From assembly GCF_901933205.1 (NCBI RefSeq), contig NC_044574.1, forward strand, positions 42,689,609 to 42,753,608: a stretch of 64,000 nucleotides of DNA, in the 5' to 3' direction. The notes beneath the pieces were generated by a model. The model was not told the DNA's origin, did no database searches, and worked only from the letters and a program-made list of their open reading frames with translations. Source of the stretch: Camarhynchus parvulus. Taxonomy: Eukaryota > Chordata > Aves > Passeriformes > Thraupidae. Below, piece after piece: positions 1 to 11,900 of the stretch. Numbering within the stretch: position 1 is the first letter of the stretch; each line of letters opens with the position of its first letter. A program made the position numbers and the translations under genes.

Positions 1-2347
1 TTTTTCGTTTGCTTTTAATTCCAGATCTTCCCTCTTCAGATCCAAGGTTCCATGGTGAGTGATTTAAAAAAGGACTACTAAGTGGGTAGAAATTGAATGG
101 ATGTGAGGTACTTGAACAGGGAGAAAGATTATATTTTTCTCAAAAAATGGATGCCACTTAGTTCTGCTGCCTGAAAGATGATTATAGTAATTTAAGTTGA
201 TCACAATTAGACCTTTAAATTTGCATAGCCTTGAACTGAAGCATTTTTATTTAAATTCATCACTCATTATGCCTTTACATGTACTGTTCAAAGTCTGAGG
301 ACTGCATAATTTGCAACAAAGAAAACAAGTCACCGAACGTAATGAGCTAAACTTCTAACAATACCCTCAAATTTCACCTGCAATTAATCACTCATGCTCA
401 GTTGCAGACAAAAATGTCAGCATTTACACATGTAACTGCATGTAGGCACAGTCAGACAGAACCTTTCAGTACTGTCACCCCTGTTGGATTTCAGGCAAAA
501 GAAATAAATTGAAATATTTTTCTTATAAGGGCCAAGGGAATTATTGTTCCATAACATTAGGGTGGTAGATTACTAAGAGCACACTAGACATATGTTCTGT
601 TCTTGTTTTTATGACAGAAATAACAAAGTACGAGGCTGGAGAAGCATGCATGTTGTAGACTTGATTTACATTCAGCTGTAAAGCATTTTTAGAACTGGAT
701 CTTTGTTTAGCTGTGTGTGATTGTGAGTTTTGCCTTTAAATTGCCCAGAACGAGTGGTTGGACCCAGGTCAGGAGTGGCCACGCGTTGCACCCTGCTGCA
801 GCTGTGGGATGCCAACTTGCCAGGGTGTGAAAAGGGCATGAAGGGCTCTGTGAGCACAGAGCCCCCCTAAAGGAGCTTTCTTTTGTGTGAACTCTGGTAT
901 GATGGCCTTTGGCATTGTGAAAAACCTTCCTATGGGAGGAAAAATGTAATGGAGCATGTGGTGCAGTCACAGTGGTACTTCTGAAATATAAAAAATCTTG
1001 AGCTTCCACGAAGAAGTGGAAAAGTCTGAAAAGCAAGCAGACAACAAACCACAACAAGCAAAAAATGATAATTGAAATAACACGTGTATCTTTTGGGCTG
1101 TCATTTTAAAATTCTGATTGATGTAGCTTCTCTAGAGTAAGTTTTAACTTCATGATTTGAGTTGGCACTTTTTATGTTGTTTCCTTTTCTCCACTTCCAT
1201 GCTTTCCAGGCTTCTCAAGACATATTTTGTTCATTTGGTTTTAATTCAGTCCCAGCTAAGTATCTCAGAGCCAAAACAATTCCTGTGTGGACAAAGAAGG
1301 GAGCTTGTGATGCAGGTGCTCAATGGTCTTTATGGCCACATTTGTTCTGTAGGAGCAGCAGCCAAAGGCTCTTCTGGGTCCCATGGCCAAATGACCTGGC
1401 ACAGCTTGTGTCCATACAACTAAATTAATTTATATCACCCAAACAGGGTGACTTAATCCAAACTTACTTCCAGGAATACTCTCTGGCCTGGACTGTTTAT
1501 TTTGAAACTCTACCTAAAACTGTGCCAGATGGTTTTCTGTACAGGCAGACACGTGCAGACCTCCACCTCTGCCCTGGCTTGATGGCTGTGGGTCTCACCT
1601 TATCAGCCTGTGTCAGGTGCAGGCATTGACTGGCACAGGTCTTCTCTGTGGCCTCCCACCAGTTCTAACTCTTGGGCTTTCTTAATGCATGCATAGTTTT
1701 CACTTAAGTTTACAAACATTTTGGTAGAAAATAATTTATAAAAATATCACAATGGAATGTGCCAAAGAAGAGCCAAACTCAGCACAAAACACTTATTATC
1801 AAAGATCTCAGGGGAATAAAATTGAAGGAGCAATGTACCAAACTTCTGTGTTTATCAAATACCACCTGTGGGTCAAAAAGCATGAGTGCCACCAAGCCCT
1901 CTTTCAAGTGAAAACTAAATTAAGATCTGGGGAGTCTTTTATAGAATACATTAGGTAAGGATGTCGTGCTGCGCTTTTCTGATCCATGTGTGACATAAGA
2001 GCTTTTTGATTTCTCGTAAGAGCTACCTCCACTGGTAAAAATAACATAATAAAGTTATAAAACTATTTTCCCTTTATTATGTTATTTTAAGGTATAGCCT
2101 ATGGACATGGCTGAAGAGCATGGCTTTTCCAGTCACAGGAAAGGAAGAGGATTGATATTTACACTGTCGGTAGCAGAGATATTTACGAACTGCTGGCAGC
2201 CAGCTTAGGTAGCAGAACATGTTTATATGTATTCTGTGTACGCACGTTTGCTTTTACAACACAAACAGGTTCAAAAATCACAGACACTTTGTTGTAATGA
2301 GTAATAGTTGCACTGGCTTCATTTTTATCTCTGTTGTCTCTTTGCAG
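1..2347 (+). other. intron, 3' part, upstream of first exon in window
   Basis: AT-rich intron that continues beyond the window. It ends with the acceptor ctctttgcag at 2338-2347. A small inverted repeat lies at 2038-2088. I see no repeat family or convincing exon. A short acceptor/donor-bounded stretch at 25-54 was considered and rejected. Confidence 0.75.
2038..2088. repeat. short perfect inverted repeat
   Basis: Arms of 17 bp (aaaataacataataaag at 2038-2054 and its exact reverse complement at 2072-2088) enclose a 17-nt loop. It is AT-rich and intronic, about 260 bp before the first exon in the window. Function unknown; it may be chance in AT-rich DNA or a remnant of a small element. Confidence 0.7.
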
Positions 2348-2539
2348 GTCAAAGCAACAGATGCAGATGCTGACCAGTTTGGAGAAATTGAGTATTCTCT
2401 TTACGATGGATTTAATTTTTATGAAAAATCCAAAGCTTTCCAGATTGACCCACACACTGGTCAGCTCTTCGTGTCTCAAGACATTGACAGAGAAGGAGAT
2501 CCAACCACTTATGATCTCTTAGTAAAAGCTACAGATGGG
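2348..2539 (+). CDS. DCHS2: DCHS2 exon (1st in window): cadherin repeat
   Basis: This segment of 64 codons is in phase 0 at both ends. It begins VKATDADADQFG, the middle of a cadherin repeat (the DAD block that helps bind calcium), continues through FQIDPHTGQLFVSQ and DIDRE, and ends at the KATDG strand. The acceptor is tttgcag and the donor GG|gtaagt at 2540. Human DCHS2 reads very similarly here by recall (an IEYSLYDGF block followed by a DIDRE block). The first half of this repeat must come from an exon upstream of the window, since the human reading just before it ends in CFLQ and nothing like that lies in bases 1-2347. Confidence 0.93.
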
Positions 2540-5500
2540 GTAAGTTTCACCTTTCTACACTGCCAGATTTGTGAATGCATTTGCAAATTTGGATGTCTGG
2601 TATACTTTTAAATGAGAATGTAGCAACTATGTAAAAATTGCATGAATTTGAATAAAATGTCTTGTCCTTAAAGAGAGCAGAAAATTATATTCATGAACTG
2701 TGAATTTTTACACAAACTAATACAATTGGCTGGGAAATACCCAATGACTCCTAAAAAAAGTTTGGAAAAATGTTTCTAGGATGTTATTCCTTGCTAATTT
2801 TCCTCCTCCTATTCGAACCAATGGACACCAAGTTACTTCTGCTCCCTGCTTTCAAGACCCCTGCAGCAGTAGTAAGACAGTACCCAGTACCATGGGCTAG
2901 AACTGCATGGCTGCTGTGGGTGACAGTGACTTTCCTGGGTAAGTTCCTTGTCCTTTCTAGGTGGCTGGTGCCATTGCTGTTGCTGTGGCTGGGTGCAGCC
3001 TCCCTGCAGCTGCATGTCTGCAAGTTTTCCAACTTCTCAAGATCTGGTGCTTGGAAGTGAGCATTCATGGTACAGCAGGGGCAGAGTAGTTGTATGTGTC
3101 TGAAATAGTCCATTGCAGCCCCTGGCAAGGAGGTGAGGAGACATTTGCTGTGGTGGGAACATGTTAAGATGTCTGGGGATGGACGCTTTGCCCACCTGAT
3201 GCCATGTAACAGAAGATTTTGCTAGTAAGCTCCAAAAAATAATGGAAGAAAACTATTCATTGTATTTCCATTATGAAATATTCATTTTGTGATTTGCAGT
3301 CTGAGGTCGTTTGCTTTGTAAGGCCCAGTTCGTACTTGTCTTTACCTTCTTCAGCTTAATGGTGAATTGTGAAGAAGCTGAAGAAAAAGGTTATTGGTTG
3401 CCTTCAAATGTTAAAATTAACATAAGGACACTTTTTGAAATGTTATTCAGGTCACATTTTGCAGTACAATTTGTCCTGAAAAACATTGAAATTCAATTAT
3501 TTCAGCCTAAGCAGTTTTTATTTCTTACTTTGAATATTAAAATTGCATTTAAGATAATGTCCTAAATGTATCTAATATAACTTTTTTTAAATGCAGTTGT
3601 GTTAGAAATGCTGTATTTTTCATTAAAATGCCTGTAGGTTTTTTTTGTTGTACACTGAAGAAACTTAGTGAACTATGATTTCTATACCTATGAGTAGATT
3701 AACTTAAACAGCTGCAGTTGATGGTTGTGTTAATTATTTCATTTTGAGAACGTAGCCATTGAGGGTATATCTGTTTTGTTGAATTCAGATATTTGTGTAA
3801 TAGTTAAACAATGTTTTTTCTTTAGCTGTCCCAATTCAGTGCTCATTTCAGAGGCTACAGAAATATTCTTTAATTAATATTGCCTTTAGCAGTGTGCTTT
3901 TTATTCCTCATAGATTTCTTTAGAGCAGAAAAAATTACATAAATATATTGGTAGATTTGTTTCCATACTCATCTGATTTTAATGTCTAATAACTTGACCC
4001 TGCTCATTACAGGGAGTTTGGACTTGACAGCCTTTGAAAGGTCTCTTCCTACTCAAAGCATTCTATGATTTTAATGTAAGGATAGAAGAGTGGGTTTTTC
4101 CAGGAAAGTGCCTGTAATGTCTATAGCAGAGGTAGTTCTATCTGACCATTTTGGAATTTCACTGTGATTTCTGCCTTCAAAATTTATACTTGAATATATA
4201 TAAAAACTTTGAGGAGTAAAGCAGTCTGTATTGAAATGTATAACAGCAGAAAATTAGGCATTCTGCTACACTTGATATTTTCATTTTTCCTATCATTCAC
4301 ATGTTTTGAAGATGTATAAATGTAAAGGACACATACACATGTCTGGAATATCAAGATTAATCATTAATAATGGTTATGTGAGAGCTCAACAATAGCAGTG
4401 AAATTCTGAAAAGCTTCTAAGATATTCAGTCAGGTACAGAAAATTATTTTGAAAATCTGAAAGAAAATGTTTGCATGAAAAAAAACTTGATGCCTTAATT
4501 TTTTTAGTTAAATTACTGCTCTATTGATAAATCTTACCTTAAATTTAAGGAAAATAGACAATGCTTTGAAACTATAGGGTATTTAATTTTTAAATTGCTC
4601 TATCATTTCTCTCTATTTATGGACCTTGTGTTTTCAGAAGTTCAGTAATGGGGAGAAAGGTTCAGGTTTTTATTGCCTTGTTTGTGACAGGTAAGGCTTG
4701 GTCTTTTTACTGGAGGTCAGCACTTTGTAGAAGTTTGCCTACCTGACACTTAAATACTAAAGTGCCTGAATTCAACATCAGCTTTTCAAAGTTTTTAGTG
4801 CACCTGAAATTGTGTTGAGCAACTCTCTACCTTTAAAGCAGAATTATAGTAGGTTATTTATCTTATTTCCTGATTTTCTGCTGCTGGTTTTGATGGATTA
4901 AAGATGTTAGGTATGGGGCTCAAAGTAGAGGCTGTGACTGGGGGAGAAATGTGCACAGAAAAGAGAGAGGAAGGATGAAAGGTCACTTGTGACAAAGAAA
5001 GGTAGAGACATGAAAAGGAAAGAAAATAACACAGCTAATTAGAAATGAGGAGGAAAATAAAGTATTTTCCAGGTGGTGTGCAGTTTATCTTACATCAAAA
5101 CTATCAGTTTCCTCCACCTGTTCCTGGCTACTCCATTACATGGCTTTAGAACTTGTCAGTCACGTCTCTAATGCATTGTGTAGAAAATGTAAGGAGTGAA
5201 CTTGAATTGCACACAAGAGCCCATGGAGAGGCAGGTGGGAAAGAGCTTCTGTTAAACTGGTTTTAAATAAACATCCTGTGAGAGCTTGTGGGAGCACTCT
5301 CACTGATTAAGCAAAGATGAAAAGAAGCATCCTTGTCTCTCCTGTATGAAATTGTAGGTCTTCAGTTTTTCAGCTTCTTCATCATCACTGAAAGGGTTCA
5401 GTACACCATCAACAGGCGTGTTAGTGACTCTCTTACTGCCTTTCTGCATAGAGACACTTTGTCTCTTGCTTTTTGGTAATCCACCCTGCCTATCCAATTT

Positions 5501-8500
5501 TATTTGTCTTTTACATTGGAGCAATTGAAACCTAGATATAAACACTTGACACTCACAGGCAAAGCTTCTGAAGAACTTAAGGCTTTTGAAATAATTGGAG
5601 ACATCTCTCCACTTTGACAGCATTACTTCAAGATGACATATCCTTTAGGTTTGAAAAAAAAAGCCTCTGTGTCAGAGATTCTGTATCTAACGGTTCAGTT
5701 TGGAACAAAAATTTGGCAGCATGGTTCACTGACAAAAACTTTGGAGGCTGTGATGAAAATCTTGATAGAGTTTTAAGCATTTTACAGCACCAAAAAAAAG
5801 AAATACAGCTGCTCAAAATAGCATAATTTCTACTTATTAAGACAAAAGAGTTTCCCCAAGAATAATATATATTTTTTAAGAATGATAAAGAGGTCTACTA
5901 ATAGTTTTAGCTATTCACACAGATTTGATCCTTTTGAAGTAATGAAAACATTAATTGCTGTTTGGACTTGATGGTAGTTTATGTCCCCTTTTTCTTCCAT
6001 GAGGGACACAACCCTCAGGACTCTGACAGCGAAGTCATTGTAATTGTGACTGTTGCACCAGAGAGTACAACAGTAGTTAAAAATACTTGAACATTTGAGA
6101 TAAGGGGTTTTAAAATGAACAGCTGTAGCTTTCTGCTCCTGTTAACACGTTTTGACAAATGTAATTTTCTGTCAGCAATAGATCTTATATAAGTCAGCCT
6201 TCATGTTTTGGAAGATAAATGTTTTGCTTGCTTCTGAGTAGATGAATTATATCCACATCATTAGAAGTAGAAGGAGCTTTAGTTCCTTCTCAATTGGAAT
6301 GATACGTTTTTCAGTTGTCAGAGCAAGAATTGGGCCACAACCAGTTAATATCATTAAGTTATTAAGTAAATATCATTCTTGGCATATGAAGGTATACACT
6401 GCTTCTTCAGGAAAAGAAGGTTCTGTGTCCATCATAAAATACGATGGTGAATTTACATAGAGAATAGGTTTCCCTATATACTTAATCAATTTCAAAAGAC
6501 TTTTCAGTCTTTACCTAACTCTGTAACACAAATACAAATTGGCTGAAGAATGGAGTTTGGGGATTTTTCATGTATGTTTAGCAATAATGAAGCTTGAAAG
6601 AAGCAGCTTAACACAAACTCTTATGAGCTTGGTTTCATGCTCTTCCAACCATTTTTTTTTCAAGATACTTTTTATTCTTGACCTCACTTCTTCCCTAGTC
6701 CTCTTCTCTTAAAAATACTTTTGATTTCTGTTCTAAAGTACTGAAAGCCATGGACACACAGAGCATATTCTGACAGTGAGTAGAGCACATTCCCTCCCCT
6801 TCCCCTGCCTTCCCTTTTTAGCTCCTGTGCAGGGATTTCCTTATCATGGAAATCAAGATACCATAGAAGGGGCTTGCCCTGAAGTGGGGGTGTTGGCATT
6901 GGGCTCACTGCCATCTCCATTTCTCCATATTGGCATGGGGTTTCATGGCAGTCCCAGTAATTTGTAGGCTGATTACTGTCCTTTAGAGTCCTGGTCTCCA
7001 GGCAAGAGTCCTGGCTGCTGGCTGCCTGTGCAGCAGCATGAGCCCTGGAAGCATGCCATGCCTTATTTTCTTCAGAAGCACATCAGGCGGATGTGGGATA
7101 GATCTCCCTGTTTGTGGGTGAAATACAGACACATGATGCATAAGATCATCTTAATTTTCCACTTACTTGAGCCTTTATGGGAATGTCACTTCACCCAATA
7201 GAAGTAACATTTACAACACAGAAAAAAAAAAAGCCAGGATAAAGCAAAAAATCACTATGAAAATGTGAAGGTAAATGCTGGTAATGTTTGGTTTTTTCCA
7301 AAAATAAGTCTGAACCTATGGACACGCTAAGCAAACACTCAAAAATAGTTTTGTGGGAGATTGTTATATGGCAGGCTAAGTCTCAAGGAATAATATCCAG
7401 TCTGAATCCTTGGATAGTTTAATGAAGGTCAGGTTTAAAAATAATTGATGTGAACAATTGGATCGCAGAATTATGCAGCATAGTTGGTTTTGGATTGGTG
7501 TGGTTTTTAGTGTATCACGGCTACTGTGACGGCAAAATGAAGTTTGCACTAGCTCAGCATTGTTTATGTGTGTGCATGAACATCTGATCTGTGTCAGCAG
7601 TTTCTCAAAGTGACTGCTACAAGCACAGCATGCTCAGTGGACTTTGAAGAGCTCAGGATTCTTCCTCCATCTGTATTTTAATGTACCACATAAAGCACAT
7701 GCACACTGTACGTGCTGTGCTGCCTCATGCCTCTGAGCATGCGAGTGCCCTAGAATTCACTGTTATCACTGCCACAGTGGACCTGCTTTCTTTTAAAAAT
7801 GCTTGTACTTCCTGTGGCTACAAAATAGTCTTGGAAAAATGAACCCCTCCAAACTCCTGGAGGGAGTCCTCTGAGAGTAAATTGCCACTAGTTTCACTCA
7901 GGTGCCTGTGGGGTCTATACTTCAGTACCCAGAGAATTGGGTTTTTTTGTAGATTGTCAGAAAATTCAGTGCTTTGTCATAGCAAAACAGTATTTTTCTG
8001 TAGCATGGTGTGATAAGCCAGCTTGTAGTCGCTCCTTTCTTCTCCAGTTTCACTCCAGAGCAAGGCTAAATGTGGTCCCATGTGATATTTTAGTGGGCTT
8101 TTGTAGGGCATCTGTCAGAAAATTGAGCATAGGTATTGTAGACAGCAGCTTGACAAGTCAGCTTTTGGCTGTCCTGCTTTTAGTTTGTGTCCCTGGTTGA
8201 AAAATCCTCATGTTCACTATTATGATGGTCATGCTTTTACATCTGAAAGTCTCATAGAGAGAAGTTATTTCTGCTTTACTGGAGCACCACAGTCACCTGA
8301 GGGACATGTCTTCCTGGACCATAAAGCCCTGACTTTTATCTGTGAAGGAATAAGTGGATTTTTGGAGATGTCAGCAGAAGCATGTGAGGTTAGACTAGCA
8401 AAGTTTTTTATGTGTGTTGCTCATTAACATTAACAAAACTGACTTTGTGTTCAGGCCTCGCTGTTGTAGAGAAGCTGAATTTCTTTATGCACTCCATCAG

Positions 8501-8710
8501 CCCTTGGTGCTGTGCTGAGCACATAGTTTACTTCTGTGCAGTGTTTTGGGGTATTGCAGATACTGTAATTTGCTTTTAATGGACATTTTCATTGATCAAT
8601 ATTGTTGCAGCATGCTCCATTTCCTAATGATGGACTGAAGCCAGCTGTGTACCATCCTATTTTAAAAGTTATCTTGATTTTTGTTCTTTTTTTTCTTATT
8701 TATCCAACAG
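2540..8710 (+). other. intron 1 of window (6.2 kb)
   Basis: AT-rich intron running from gtaagt to atccaacag. It holds one CR1 3'-end scrap (about 3993-4070) and an unassigned coding-like patch near 5300-5826 (see findings). I recognise nothing else. Confidence 0.85.
3993..4070 (+). mobile_element. CR1 LINE 3'-end scrap
   Basis: About 80 bases read as the 3' terminus of a CR1 retrotransposon: a CTGCTCATTACAGGGAGTTTGG-like block shortened at its ends, then 'gacagcctttgaaaggtctc', then 'ttctatgatt', the typical CR1 terminal octamer region. The element is 5'-truncated, as most CR1 copies are. Assigned by recalled consensus, not by search. Confidence 0.72.
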
Positions 8711-8942
8711 GGTGGTCTGAGTGCCCAAGCTTTTGTTCGCATCGAGATAGAAGATATTAATGACAATCAGCCTGTTTTTGAACAAGACACCTATGTGACA
8801 AGTATCAGCAGTCACACACAGCCAGGAACAGAAATCATCAATGTTGCTGCCACCGACAGAGATTCAGGAATATTTGGCATTGTCACATATGAACTGGTCC
8901 CAGGAGAATTTTCTTCTTTTTTCACAGTGGATTCATCCACAG
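8711..8942 (+). CDS. DCHS2: DCHS2 exon: cadherin linker DINDN and start of next repeat
   Basis: The segment starts GGLSAQAFVRIEIE (phase 0), contains the calcium-binding inter-repeat linker DINDNQPVF (from about 8753), then the next repeat up to FFTVDSSTG. It is 232 bases, so it leaves one base (G) for the following exon. The acceptor follows a long pyrimidine run (ttttttttcttatttatccaacag); the donor is ACAG|gtagtg at 8943. Joining it to the previous exon restores DGGGLSAQ as in human DCHS2. Reading on past the donor gives a stop within a few codons, which supports this end. Confidence 0.93.
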
Positions 8943-11900
8943 GTAGTGTATGTGTCTATGATTCAGAAAGGTTATAATTATACAATATATACATTCTCCT
9001 TGATTATGCTTTTTGTATTTGGAGTCATGTCACACGGGTGAAATTTAGATTCTGATGGAAAATAATTCTAGAGGTAGATGGAGGATTTAGGTTTAATGTG
9101 AAACCTTTGCATTCACTGGAATAAGCCGAAAAATGGAAAACATAGTACATGCCAGCCCAATGAAGGACAAGCAGCATGCCACTTATCCATTATTTTCAGC
9201 CCTAAATCTATAGATCTTTGTAAGAAATAATAAAGTATTGCTTTTTTACAAAAATATCTGCATTTCTTAAATTCTTACGGCTTACTCTTGAAGAGCAATA
9301 AAACACCCTTCATGATGTTCCTCCTTTCATTTTTTTTTCTGTTCTAATCTTCCTCTGTACTGTGCTAAATCCTCATTCTGCTCAGTCTTACAAGGCATAT
9401 TTGCCTCCCTGTTTGACTCAATGTTTAGCTTTCTAACTGTGCTTTTCAATAAGTGATGGGCTAAACTGAAATTGCCATTTTTCTTGAGGGCCAGCCCTTG
9501 CATGTGAATGTATCCTGATCAACAGATGGTCATGGCACATATTATTTTATATGTTTAAGATCTTTTTAGGCTCTAATACATGTGTGTATATATTAGGTCT
9601 TTGGCATTTAAAATCTTGCAGTGTTCTATTCTTTCTAATAGATGTCTGTTTTTACACAATTCCCAAACCATTCTGATGAACAGAAGAAACTAATCTTCTT
9701 AGGAAGTTAGGCTGCTTGTCTTGGCTATTTCAGAATTTATTTAACTGTGGACTTTTAACTACCTGTCAAGTCAGGTTCTCAGGGGCATAACTGATGTCAA
9801 AAATACGTAGGTCAGTCAATAATTAGGGAGCTGGATCTCCACAGGCATTTAACTGGTCATTTTAAAACTGTCCCATCAGGCTTGTTGAAGAGAGCCCCTG
9901 TGGATCACATTAGCAGCACTGGCTTTGCAGCAACCCTCTGCTGAAAGAAAGCCCTTTGAAAGGTTTCTTCCTTGGATTGTGACCTATTGGCCTCTCTTTC
10001 CAGTTTGGCACTTTGTATAGGAAAAATGTCATGCTTAATGATGAAGACTCTATAAGCTTGTAAGTTACTATTACCTCATGGATCTATCATGGTATTTTAT
10101 CAAAGGCAGACCAAATTCAGGGTGAAGTTGCTTGAGGTCATTACTGCTGACATTTCATGATGAGAAAAGCTCTTAGGTCAGACACTATTCCCAGCATTAT
10201 AGTGCTTGGAATCTGATTGCACTTAATCAGATCTCCTGGGTAATTCACAAGGTCAGACTGTGTCTAATTTTAACTTATTAATATTAATGCTCTGGGCTTT
10301 TTTTTTCTGAATACATTTTTTCCATTTATAATCTTCCATATCTATTGAAAATAGGGCTTATGTTCAGTCACTGGTGAGGTGAATTATTTTTAAACTATAA
10401 GGAAAAAAAAACCATTTTAAACAAAAAAAAAGCCCCCAAAAAAACCCCCGAAACATTAAAATTGCCAATATATCACACAGAAGTTCTGCAATCTTTGAGC
10501 TCGAAAACCTGTCCAGAGAGAGATGAAACAAGTGGTTCACTGTTAGGGCACAGAGATTTTGAGCTCTTCCTCCTTACTGCTTGTTACAACAGAGACAATT
10601 TCCAGTGTTCATTTCCAGACACGCTGTGCTATGTGTCTTCATATGCTCTGATATATGTGTGTCCTAGTTTGGCTGTGCCTCTCTGAAAGTTATGTGAGGG
10701 ACTTCATCTAGTTAGCTGGGCAGCATTTTGTGGACACAGGGCAACAGACAAATATGTGAAGGAATAGGCATTCCCCAGGAGATGGGTGCTCAAACAAAAA
10801 AGCGAAATGAGATGATATTACAGTTTGGTCTCTGTTTTTCTGACCTTATGGATGTGCAGTCTGTTTCTGTTGTGTTCTGCATTTTTTCCAATTTATGTAT
10901 GTATGGCATATTCTGCTTCATCTGCTCTTCTCATTATTAGAGGACCTGAACAGAAGGACAATGATGGTGTTGGAGAATTCTGTGGATTTGGCTGCCTGAT
11001 AAGTTTTATTTTTTAATTTTTTTTTTCTTGCTGATAGAGAATTTAGAAAGGAGAAATGAAAATCAGCGCATTAGTAATTTTGACTTACTATGTTCATTAC
11101 AGCCCTTAATATTTTATGTGGACAGAGATATTTTCAGTATTATGAGATTTAGAATAATTAGTGGCACATTTGCTATGATACATTAAAATAATATGCAAGA
11201 TGATACTATTGTTCATGATGTATGTAATTTTCCTTTTTTTTTTTGCATCTTCTCCTTTTCTTGGCAGGAAAATTTCTCACTGTAATTTTCTTCAGGGATG
11301 TTTGCTGAGTGCTGCTCCTAGAATACTCACTAAAAATTGACTTTTGAATTTTTGGAAGATAAATGGATAAAACAGTAAAATAACAACTGAAACCTGAATT
11401 CTTCATTACTGCGTCTTGCTTCTGGCCCTTGTTTGTTAAAGCTCTTAGTTTTTCTATGAGCTATGTTCAAAATATCCTACCAGTTGGTCAACTCCTCACT
11501 TTATAGAAAATAACAATACTGCTCTTGATACGTAGATATTAGGAGGTTGAGGCACATCCAGGCTCATTGAAGGGGCTCCATCTTTTGTTTTCAGTACTGG
11601 GACATGTGGATGTTGTAAATAGATAAATTCAGTGGGAGTGGGAAGGAACATGCTTTCATTGACCAGACAGACATTCCACTGAATTCTTTTTCAATTCTAA
11701 ACAAGATTTTATTAGTTATATTTGTTTGCTATTTTAGCTTTTAGACACTGCATTTGTTGTTTGTGATATGCTCTTGTCCTCATAAATAACATTTATTATG
11801 TTTCCATTTTTGAAAATGTTGAAATGTTTTTCATTTGGTTGATGATAGACTTTCCACAAGAAAAACCACTTTAAGAACTGTATAACTAGAAAAATGTATG

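Noticed and set aside
25..54. 30-base stretch bounded by a good acceptor (ttaattccag) and donor (gtgagt), open in phase 0
   Set aside because: It would encode IFPLQIQGSM, whereas the reading before VKATDAD should resemble the start of a cadherin repeat (ending in a CFLQ-like strand in human by recall). Chance splice signals are more likely; a microexon cannot be fully excluded without RNA data.
10400..10460. A-rich tracts with C runs (aaaaaaaaacc, acccccgaaac)
   Set aside because: Considered as a retroelement tail, but there is no recognisable element on either side and the tract is interrupted.
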